Below, in pieces: positions 55,550 to 64,000 of a stretch of 64,000 bases of DNA. Numbering within the stretch: the stretch's first letter is position 1; every line of letters starts with the position of its first letter. A program made the position numbers and the translations under genes. The DNA is from Megaustenia siamemsis (Eukaryota > Mollusca > Gastropoda > Stylommatophora > Ariophantidae): assembly GCA_032433765.1 (NCBI GenBank), contig JAVIAB010000051.1:82571340-82635339 (forward strand), in the 5' to 3' direction. Below the pieces are notes generated by a model. It was not told where the DNA came from and searched no databases. It saw nothing but the letters and a program-made list of their open reading frames with translations.

Positions 55550-57550
55550 GCTGATATGATCAACACATGCACAATTCTCTAATATGAGCAACACACAATA
55601 CATTTTCTAATATGATCAAGACACAACGAATCCTCTAATGTTATCAACACACACAAAATTTAGTAACATGATCAACACGTACACAATTTTCTAATATGAT
55701 TAACATTAAATAAATTCAATAATATAATGAACACAAAATAAATGCTCTAATATTATCAAAACACAATAAATCCTCTAATATTATCAACATACAATAAATT
55801 CTTTAATGTGATCAACACAGCCACAATTCTTTAGTATGATCAACACACAACAATTCTCAGAAATGATTAACACATGCAAAATTCTCAATGTTTATTCTTA
55901 TATGATAAACATCCAAAAAAACATACAAAAAATTATGACCAAAAGACACGCAACATCTTCTAATATGATCAACACACACCCAAAATCTTCTAATATTATC
56001 AGCGTACAACAACTTCACTAATATGATCAACACACAAGAAATTCGCTAATCAACACATTCAACATTCTCTAATACTATCAACAATCACATCATCTAATAC
56101 TATCAACAATCACAGCCTCCTAATACTATCAACAATAACACCATCATCTAATACTATCAACAATCACAAAATCTCCTAATACTACCAACAATCACATCAT
56201 CTAATACTATCAACAATCACAGCCTCCTAATACTATCAACAATAACACCATCATCTAATACTATCAACAATCACAAAATCTCCTAATACTATCAACAATA
56301 ACACCATCATCTAATACTATCAACAATCACAGCCTCCTAATACTATCAACAATAACACCATCATCTAATACTATCAACAATAACACCATCATCTAATACT
56401 ATCAACAATAACACCATCATCTAATACTATCAACAATAACACCATCATCTAATACTATCAACAATAACACCATCATCTAATACTATCAACAATCACAGCC
56501 TCCTAATACTATCAACAATAACACCATCATCTAATACTATCAACAATCACAGCCTCCTAATACTATCAACAATAACACCATCATCTAATACTATCAACAA
56601 TAACACCATCATCTAATACTATCAACAATCACATCATCTCCTAATACTATCAACAATCACATCATCTCCTAATACTATCAACAATCACATCATCTCCTAA
56701 TACTATCAACAATCACGCCATCATCTAATACTATCAAGAGTCACAGCCTCTCCTAATATTTTCAACAATCACAGCCTCTCCTAATACTGTCAACAATCAC
56801 ACCATCTCCTAATACTATCAACAATCACATCATCTCCTAATACTATCAACAATCACATCATCTCCTAATACTATCAACAATCACATCATCTCCTAATACT
56901 GTCAACAATCACATCATCTAATACTATCAACAATCACATCATCTCCTAATACTGTCAACAATCACGCCATCATCTAATACTATCAAGAGTCACAGCCTCT
57001 CCTAATATTTTCAACAATCACAGCCTCTCCTAATACTGTCAACAATCACACCATCTCCTAATACTATCAACAATCACATCATCATCTAATACATGTACTA
57101 TCAACAATCACATCATCTCCTAATACTGTCAACAATCACGCCATCATCTAATACTATCAAGAGTCACAGCCTCTCCTAATACTATGAACAATCACACCAT
57201 CTCCTAATACTATCAACAATCACATCATCTCCGTATACTATCAACAATCACATCATCTCCTAATACTATCAACAATCACATCATCTCCTAATACTATCAA
57301 CAATCACACCATCTCCTAATACTATCAACAATCACATCATCTCCTAATACTATCAACAATCACATCATCTCCTAATAAGTAAAAAAGTACCCCCCGTCAC
57401 GCCAAGTGGCGTATAGGGAAATATGGTGTTAGTGACCCTATATTTTACAGACCTTCAGCACATGATCATCTCCTAATGCTATCAACAATCACATCATCTC
57501 CTAATGCTATCAATAATCACATAATCTCCTAATGCTATCAACAATCACGC
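55550..57550. repeat. Large minisatellite, 24-33 bp units, two zones
   Basis: 55550-56040: diverged units of about 30 bp around TAATATGATCAACACACA. 56060-57550: homogenised units of 24-28 bp, CTAATACTATCAACAATCAC plus ATCATCTC-type ends. Cassettes such as CACAGCC and AACACCATCAT units alternate in blocks, showing block duplication. Confidence 0.96.
57377..57467 (-). mobile_element. 5'-truncated SINE-1 inside the minisatellite
   Basis: 91 bp matching only the SINE-1 3' end (complement of CACTTGGCGTGACGGGG, then ACCATATTTCCC and CATGTGCTGAAGG). Array units resume on both sides. Confidence 0.93.
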
Positions 57551-57569
57551 CATCATCTAATACTACCAT

Positions 57570-57790
57570 CAACCGCAGCATCCCCTAACATTATCAACAA
57601 AAACAACATTCTCTGCGACCAACCACTCTCCGTCCCCCTCGCTGTCTGGCTCGGTTTGTGATTGTTCACATAAATCTTACCTGGTAAAGTCAGTTGCCAG
57701 GGTGCCAGATTAGCTCGCGGGAAGGGGCCGTAAAACTTCATTCAGGCTGGCAATAAGGACGAGCAGGGAGTCCAATAAAATGCTAATTCT
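57570..57790 (-). other. Non-repetitive, GC-richer patch with a consensus splice donor
   Basis: Minus frame 57741-57680 reads MKFYGPFPRANLAPWQLTLP, ending at TTACCAG|GTAAGA (donor at 57680). No family recognised and no partner exon found; it could be an exon or 5' UTR of a minus-strand gene, or chance. Confidence 0.25.
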
Positions 57791-58080
57791 TTGTCCAACC
57801 TTGTAATTAAATACTGGCTTCCACGTTTATTTTTCAAATAGATTCTAGCTAGCATTTATTCACCTCAATTATTCTCTTTACCTTTCTCTCTCTTTGTTTT
57901 TCTTCCCCTTTCTCTCTTTTTGTTTCTCTTCCTCTATTTATAAATCATTTTCTATATTCTTTATCATCTCACAGTACACAATTTTTTATTGTTTGGAATC
58001 TTTCTAACCTCCTCCACATTTCTACTTCTGTATCTCTCTCTCTCCTTTCCTCTTCCTCTCACTCCCCTTTCTCTTTTTGT
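57791..58080. other. Pyrimidine-rich low-complexity sequence
   Basis: CT-rich (TCTCTCTTT mixtures) with no fixed period. Confidence 0.6.
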
Positions 58081-58084
58081 TTGC

Positions 58085-58245
58085 AAATTCTCTTTTTTTG
58101 TACACCATACTCACTCACTAACTCACACACTCACTATTCAATCACTCATTACTCACTCACTCATTCACATACTCACTCACTCACTCACTCACTCACTCAC
58201 TCACTCACTCACTCACTCACTCATCCATCCACTCATTAACTAACA
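58085..58245. repeat. (ACTC)n microsatellite
   Basis: ACTCACTCACTC runs at 58109-58240, pure at 58168-58220. Confidence 0.95.
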
Positions 58246-58548
58246 CACACGTATACACAAACTATCATTATCTCCATTTAAAGCGAAAGTAAGAAATTCA
58301 GTGAAAATATTCTGGGCCGAATATCTCTCTCCCTCTCTTTGTCTCTCTTTTCTCTTCCATCTCGTCTCGCACTTTGTAAGAAATCGTCAAATCTAGAGCA
58401 TTAGAAACATAAACACAATGCCATCATTGCAAATGTAAACAGCGAATCATTGCTAGAATTTCGTGTCAACGTATAAAATAATCTTTATTGTGTAGCATCG
58501 ACAACAAGTACATATGATGGAATTGCTTCATTACATTTCATTATAATC
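58246..58548. other. No supported feature
   Basis: Unique sequence, no call. Confidence 0.4.
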
Positions 58549-58607
58549 ACTCTACATCCAATTAATTCCCGTCAGAGTTTCAGCAGTGCTTCAATACCGA
58601 GGGAGGA
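58549..58607. repeat. Left copy of a 59-bp target duplication
   Basis: ACTCTACATCCAATTAATTC ... ACCGAGGGAGGA; repeated at 59046-59104 with one mismatch. Confidence 0.93.
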
Positions 58608-59045
58608 AAAATGTTACATCTTCTCAATATTCCTGTATGGTGCAGAAACATGGACATTAGACAAGAAAACAGAACAGAAAATTGAAGCCTTTGAAATGTG
58701 GATTTATAGAAGAATAGGTAGAATTGGATGGAAACAAAAGATAACAAATGATGAAGTTTTAAAACAACTGAAAATAAAAAGAGAACTACTAAATACAATT
58801 AAGACAAGACAAATGAAATCTTTGGGGCATGTTAAAAGACACAACAGCCTACTAAAAGTAATATTGGAAGGAAAAATACAAGGTAAAAGCGGCAGAGGCA
58901 GACCAAGACTACAATGGACGAGTAACATCAAAAGATGGACAAGTCAATCTATGACAGCCTGCACCATCAAAGCAAGAAACAGAGTAGAATGGCGATCCAT
59001 GGTAGCCAACCTTCGTTGCGGAGAAGGCACACGATGATGATTATG
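58608..59045 (+). mobile_element. LINE-A insertion between 59-bp direct repeats
   Basis: Open for 113 codons (58696-59037): MWIYRRIGRIGWKQKITNDE, LGHVKRHNSLLKVILEGKIQ and VEWRSMVANLRCGEGTR*, then ATGATGATTATG. 5' truncated at AAAAATGTTACATCTTCTCA. Confidence 0.93.
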
Positions 59046-59104
59046 ACTCTACATCCAATTAATTCCAGTCAGAGTTTCAGCAGTGCTTCAATACCGAGGG
59101 AGGA
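59046..59104. repeat. Right copy of the 59-bp target duplication
   Basis: 58 of 59 bases equal to 58549-58607. Confidence 0.93.
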
Positions 59105-59401
59105 GAAAAATCGTCTGCTTGACAGCACAGCCATGCATGCACCGACGTTTTCAACTCGTCATCTGTAAAAAAATAAAGTCTTGCAACCGAGAGCCTCCTA
59201 AAGTTATCCAAAGATAAGATAATCGCTGGGTACAAGTTCATGTAAATAAAGTGGACGCGGGAAACAATCGAAATGTCGATTGGAGATCGATTTTCTCCAC
59301 GCACATGACTTTATCATATATTGTCATGCTATAATATGATGTCACGATTGATAAATCCGCAATGTTAGGACTTTACTACTGGTTTCAAAGTATTTCTGTA
59401 G
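59105..59401. other. No supported feature
   Basis: Unique sequence. Confidence 0.4.
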
Positions 59402-59466
59402 CAAGCCACATTTGGATGTGAATCAAGGACAATAGGACAATAAACAAGAAAATCACTGGAGTATGA
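59402..59466 (+). mobile_element. LINE-B internal fragment
   Basis: GGATGTGAATCAAGGACAAT and AACAAGAAAATCACTGGAGT match the ESWTIGQQTRKSLES coding segment. Confidence 0.75.
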
Positions 59467-59584
59467 CTTGTTTCTTTACCACTCAAAGACTTGTTTATCT
59501 GCCACCCGTAATACATGTTTCTTTACGACTCATACACTTGTTTTTCTTTACCACTCATAGACTTGTTTATTTACAACTGGTTTG

Positions 59585-61935
59585 GTCCCAGAGTTACAGC
59601 TAGAGTCACAGTTACAGCAAGAGTCAGAGTTAGAGCTAGTGTCATAATTACAGCTAGAGTCAGAGATAGAGCTAGAGCTAGTGTCATAATTACAGCTAGA
59701 GTCAGGGTTAGAGCTAGCGTCATAGTTACAGCTAGAGTCAGAGTTAGAGCTAGTGTCATAGTTACAGCAGGAGTCAGGGTTAGAGCTAGCGTCATAGTTA
59801 CAGCTAGAGTCAGAGTTAGAGCTAGCGTCATAGTTACAGCAGGAGTCAGAGTTAGAGCTAGTGTCATAATTACAGCTAGAGTCAGGGTTAGAGCTAGCGT
59901 CATAGTTACAGCTAGAGTCAGAGTTAGAGCTAGTGTCATAGTTACAGCTAGAGTTAGAGTTAGAGCTAGCGTCATAGTTACAGCAAGAGTCAGAGTTAGA
60001 GCTAGCGTCATAGTTACAGCAGGAGTCAGAGTTAGAGCTAGCGTCATAGTTACAGCAGGAGTCAGAGTTAGAGCTAGCGTCATAGTTACAGCTAGAGTCA
60101 GAGTTAGAGCCAGCGTCATAGTTACAGCAGGAGTCAGAGTTAGAGCCAGCGTCATAGTTACAGCTAGAGTCAGAGATAGAGCTAGAGCTAGCGTCATAGT
60201 TACAGCTAGAGTCAGAGCTAGAGCTAGCGTCATAGTTACAGCTAGAGTCAGAGTTAGAGCTAGCGTCATAGTTACAGCAGGAGTCAGAGTTAGAGCTAGC
60301 GTCATAGTTACAGCAGGAGTCAGAGTTAGAGCCAGCGTCATAGTTACAGCTAGAGTCAGAGTTAGAGCTAGCGTCATAGTTACAGCAGGAGTCAGAGTTA
60401 GAGCTAGCGTCATAGTTACAGCTAGAGTCAGAGCTAGAGCTAGCGTCATAGTTACAGCTAGAGTCAGAGTTAGAGCTAGCGTCATAGTTACAGCAGGAGT
60501 CAGAGTTAGAGCTAGCGTCATAGTTACAACAGGAGTCAGAGTTAGAGCTAGCGTCATAGTTACAGCAGGAGTCAGAGTTAGAGCTAGCGTCATAGTTACA
60601 GCAGGAGTCAGAGTTAGAGCTAGCGTCATAGTTACAGCTAGAGTCAGAGTTAGAGCTAGCGTCATAGTTACAGCAGGAGTCAGAGTTAGAGCTAGCGTCA
60701 TAGTTACAGCTAGAGTCAGAGTTAGAGCTAGCGTCATAGTTACAGCAGGAGTCAGAGTTAGAGCTAGCGTCATAGTTACAGCTAGAGTCAGAGCTAGAGC
60801 TAGCGTCATAGTTACAGCTAGAGTCAGAGTTAGAGCTAGCGTCTTAGTTACAGCAGGAGTCAGAGTTAGAGCTAGCGTCATAGTTACAGCAGGAGTCAGA
60901 GTTAGAGCCAGCGTCATAGTTACAGCTAGAGTCAGGGTTAGAGCTAGTGTCATAGTTACAGCTAGAGTTAGAGTTAGAGCTAGCGTCATAGTTACAGCAA
61001 GAGTCAGAGTTAGAGCTAGCGTCATAGTTACAGCAGGAGTCAGAGTTAGAGCTAGCGTCATAGTTACAGCAGGAGTCAGAGTTAGAGCCAGCGTCATAGT
61101 TACAGCTAGAGTCAGAGTTAGAGCTAGTGTCATAGTTACAGCAGGAGTCAGAGTTAGAGCTAGCGTCATAGTTACAGCTAGAGTCAGAGTTAGAGCCAGC
61201 GTCATAGTTACAGCAGGAGTCAGAGTTAGAGCTAGCGTCATAGTTACAGCTAGAGTCAGAGTTAGAGCTAGCGTCATAGTTACAGAAGGAGTCTGTGTTA
61301 GAGCCAGCGTCATAGTTACAGCAGGAGTCAGAGTTAGAGCCAGAGTCATAGTTACAGCAGGAGTCAGAGTTAGAGCTAGCGTCATAGTTACAGCAGGAGT
61401 CAGAGTTAGAGCTAGCGTCATAGTTACAGCAGGAGTCAGAGTTAGAGCCAGCGGCATAGTTACAGCTAGAGTCAGAGTTAGAGCTAGTGTCATTGTTACA
61501 GCTAGAGTCAGAGTCAGAGTTAGAGCTAGCGGCATAGTTACAGCTAGAGTCAGAGTTAGAGCTAGCGTCATAGTTACAGCTAGAGTCAGAGTCAGAGTTA
61601 GAGCTAGCGGCATAGTTACAGCTAGAGTCAGAGTTAGAGCTAGCGTCATAGTTACAGCTAGAGTCAGAGTTAGAGCTAGCGGCATAGTTACAGCTAGAGT
61701 CAGAGTTAGAGCTAGCGTCATAGTTACAGCTAGAGTCAGAGTCAGAGTTAGAGCTAGCGGCATAGTTACAGCTAGAGTCAGAGTTAGAGCTAGCGTCATA
61801 GTTACAGCTAGAGTCAGAGTTAGAGCTAGCGTCATAGTTACAGCTAGAGTCACAGTCAGAGTTAGAGCTAGCGTCATAGTTACAACTAGAGTCAGAGTTA
61901 GAGCTAGCGTCATAGTTACAGCGACCGTTAGAAAG
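59585..61935. repeat. 36-bp satellite, about 65 copies, open on both strands
   Basis: Unit = GTCAGAGTTAGAGCTAGC + GTCATAGTTACAGCTAGA, two 18-mers alike at 15 of 18 positions, each made of three hexamers of form GYYANA. Because 36 is a multiple of 3, one plus frame (808 codons) reads VRVRASVIVTAR repeats and one minus frame (811 codons) reads TLALTMTLAVTL repeats. Variants: GCTAGAGTC versus GCAGGAGTC. No start context, domain or codon signal supports translation. Confidence 0.97.
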
Positions 61936-62135
61936 GTGTAGATCGTTAATTTAGATGAGGAAAAGTGGGCCAATACCAAAGGCGGATGAACAATAGGGCC
62001 GGTCAAGACCCTGCACCACCTCCCAGCGGTTCTCCTGACTGTTCAGTTCAAGCGAGTAGTGATGTCAGAAGAAAGGCAACCCCGTACTAAAAATGCCGAG
62101 CTGAAGTCGGATGGATTGGAAAAAAAAAACAAAAA
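61936..62135. other. No supported feature
   Basis: Spacer with A-rich runs at 62120-62140. Confidence 0.4.
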
Positions 62136-62139
62136 AAAA

Positions 62140-62385
62140 ACTAAAATACCCCCGTCATGCCAAGTGACGTATAGGGAATATGGTGTTAGTGGCCATAAAT
62201 ACTGCAGACCTTCGGCACATGATTTTGAGAGTAATATGGTCGGTATTATGCCCGTGCGACTTTACTTTCTCAGAAAAAAATCCGGTACCCAATAAAGGCT
62301 GGGTGAATCGGAGGCCGTCGTTTGGGATCGAACCCTATATCTTATCCTTTGTAGTCCAGTTCACTAACCACTGAGCTATCGCGGA
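62140..62385 (-). mobile_element. SINE-1 copy
   Basis: Minus orientation. B box GGTTCGATCCC (complement 62326-62336); A box TAGCTCAGTGG (complement 62371-62381). Tail at 62140 beside an A-rich run. Confidence 0.9.
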
Positions 62386-62397
62386 TATTGGGCCAAA

Positions 62398-62460
62398 AGG
62401 CAGAAACAAATTCCAAAACAACGCACCTACGCCAACTTAACGTCCTTTTAAGAGTTGGGG
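62398..62460 (-). repeat. REP-H terminal fragment
   Basis: CAACGCACCTACGCCAACTT and AACGTCCTTTTAAGAG are the complement of the start of 30060-30352. Confidence 0.65.
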
Positions 62461-62955
62461 GGGGGGGGAACAGTGTTATTCATGTATTTATTTAGTTGCG
62501 ACCCGGTGGACGCCTGGATGAACTTGGCTATAAAATGTGAGATAGAGATACCCGAGTCAGCGAGACACTATTGTTGAAGTGAAATAGTGCTCATGGTCAG
62601 AAAAAAAACATTAATGATAAGTTTGTGAGCTTCATAAATAAATACCGAAAATAACAGTTAACAAATGAGCTATAGGTCCTTACTTATTAATAAGTACAGA
62701 CAGATAGATACTTACATCTTACATCAGCAGTGAGTATGGACAAGATACACCACTTGAGGATGATGATGGGACCGATTCAGTAAATACTGGTCCACAGGTG
62801 TAGTTGTGTAGTTTGATTATCTCCTGCAGACCGTAACTAGAAAGGAAGAGGGGTAAAATAATAAGAATTATTTGTAATAGTCTGGATCTGTGTAGAGCAA
62901 CGTGAACTAGGCTACTGAAGTCGGGTTCTTTCCTGATAGGAGAGAAATAATAATA
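62461..62955. other. No supported feature
   Basis: Unique sequence after a poly-G run. Confidence 0.4.
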
Positions 62956-62959
62956 ATGA

Positions 62960-63185
62960 ATATTATTATAGAGGGAAACTTCCGAGGCGATAATTAGCGA
63001 ATCAATTCAGAGGAAGAGGTATGTTTACAGCACTCGGAAAAATTGACAAATAATCAACAACAGAAAAAAATATGGACCAAGGCAGGATCGAACCCGTACT
63101 CAGTGGCACAGCGCCTTGCCGCGAAAAGCCAAACGCTAGGGAACATTGCCACTCAGCTAACTAAAAAATTAGCTACGTAGGCAAT
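62960..63185 (-). mobile_element. SINE-4, best single copy
   Basis: Minus strand: A box TAGCTGAGTGGCA (complement 63152-63164), B box GGGTTCGATCCTGC (complement 63087-63100), body with TCCGAGTGCTGTAAACATAC, end TTTCCCTCTATAAT. The wide A-B distance of about 65 bp suggests a tRNA head with a long variable arm. Confidence 0.88.
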
Positions 63186-63236
63186 GGCTTTCGCGCAGGT
63201 GTTCTCATGACTACAGCGTAAGGCCGCGATCACAGC

Positions 63237-63610
63237 TCGATCATCTACACGACGTACTAGAGATTAGTTCCATCCTCGAGACCTGATCATCTACACAACG
63301 TACTAGAGATTATTTCCATCCTCGAGACCTGATCATCTACACGACGTACTAGAGATTATTTCCATCCTCGAGACCTGATCATCTACACGACGTACTAGAG
63401 ATTATTTCCATCCTCGAGACCTGATCATCTACACAACGTACTAGAGATTATTTCCATCCTCGAGACCTGATCATCTACACGACGTACTAGAGATTATTTC
63501 CATCCTCGAGACCTGATCATCTACACGACGTACTAGAGATTATTTCCATCCTCGAGACCTGATCATCTACACGACGTACTAGAGATTATTTCCATCCTCG
63601 AGACCTGATC
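63237..63610. repeat. 46-bp minisatellite, eight copies
   Basis: GATCATCTACACGACGTACT recurs every 46 bp from 63239; copies differ at one or two positions (ACACGACG versus ACACAACG). Confidence 0.97.
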
Positions 63611-64000
63611 ATCTACACTGATGGCTCGGTCAGCAGGCTGTGCAGAGTGGCTGAGGTTTTGTTGCGTATCCTAATGGAAAATTGGAGGATAAAGGTGGAG
63701 GAACCTACAAGACGACTACCTCCAGCACACGCATTGAGATTGAGGCTGTGACAGAGGCTCATCTCTCATGACTGTTAAAAGACCAACAACATATGCTGTC
63801 ATATTGACTGACTCACAAAGCATGCTACTCCGGATTGGTAAGAACACTCCTCAGGCAGTGAGTGCACCTACTTGACATGTCTCATGCCAATAGCCTAATT
63901 TTGATATATTGTCCAGGACACGCGGGAGTTTGTGGCAATGAGATGGCTGACAGGTTGGCGGGGTCTACCATTGCGCAGGAAACCTTCAAATTGGACGCGT
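63600..64000 (+). pseudogene. LINE RNase H domain, frameshifted, cut by the window edge
   Basis: Across three frames: IYTDGSV (catalytic Asp of the first strand, 63610-63632), SSTRIEIEAVTEA (Glu helix, about 63720), VILTDSQSMLL (about 63803-63835) and PGHAGVCGNEMADRLAGSTI (63913-63972). These are the ordered conserved blocks of RNase H in I-like LINEs. Frame changes near 63640, 63760 and 63840 make it a pseudogene. The C-terminus lies beyond 64000. Confidence 0.9.

Noticed and set aside
59585..61935. Telomere-like repeat because of GTTAGA hexamers
   Set aside because: The hexamers are part of an 18/36-bp unit with fixed variation; no TTAGGG run is present.
59515..62006. Two long open frames (808 and 811 codons) as genuine proteins
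   Set aside because: They are translations of a 36-bp satellite whose period is a multiple of 3. Neither has a domain, start context or non-repeat coding sequence.
63237..63610. CRISPR-like array of 46-bp spacing
   Set aside because: No variable spacers; simple tandem repeat leading into RNase H sequence.

Overview
This is a repeat-dominated stretch of an animal nuclear genome. The AT-rich base composition, long introns, many tRNA-derived SINEs, many 5'-truncated non-LTR retrotransposons (LINEs), a Penelope-type GIY-YIG remnant, a mariner element and large tandem arrays fit a lophotrochozoan. A gastropod mollusc is my best guess, but that is an inference. There are no bacterial operons, CRISPR arrays or convincing RNA genes.

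Two host genes can be built exon by exon, both on the minus strand. TMEM129 (ER-resident RING E3 ubiquitin ligase) has exons 1-3 at 6691-6463, 3819-3348 and 471-312; its last, RING-coding exon lies beyond the left edge. ATP5ME (mitochondrial ATP synthase subunit e) is complete: four exons at 28832-28782, 21524-21470, 18836-18735 and 18192-18146, encoding 84 residues across 10.7 kb. All splice sites are GT-AG and all phases agree. From memory, the human orthologues both lie at 4p16.3, so the pair may be ancient linkage.

The rest is mostly transposon debris. I use local family names. LINE-A (RT C-terminus, ATG-repeat tail), LINE-B (RT C-terminus, TGATGATGA tail), LINE-C and LINE-E (AGA-rich tails), LINE-D (internally deleted copy keeping endonuclease start and RT end), LINE-F (GATA-repeat tail), and LINE-G plus an I-like element with YADD and RNase H. 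SINE-1 to SINE-4 are tRNA-derived (A and B boxes visible). REP-430 is a dispersed repeat of about 430 bp with seven copies; REP-H is another with five. One mariner (47747-49079) has perfect 40-bp terminal repeats and a transposase broken by a single extra A.

Layout: 1-7 kb TMEM129 with LINE debris in its introns; 7-18 kb SINE and LINE fragments, including an inverted SINE pair and a LINE-C insertion with a 70-bp target duplication; 18-29 kb ATP5ME, its introns full of LINE-B and an I-like element; 29-47 kb dispersed repeats, nested insertions and a 55-bp minisatellite; 47.7-49.1 kb mariner; 49-62 kb a run of large tandem arrays (15, 31, about 27 and 36 bp units), some grown inside transposons; 62-64 kb SINEs, a 46-bp array and an RNase H pseudogene.

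I found no previously undescribed gene system. The most noteworthy items are the tandem arrays that grew inside transposon sequence, the long (59 and 70 bp) target duplications of two LINE insertions, the 6/18/36-bp hierarchical satellite open on both strands for 2.4 kb, and the tiny-exon ATP5ME gene.
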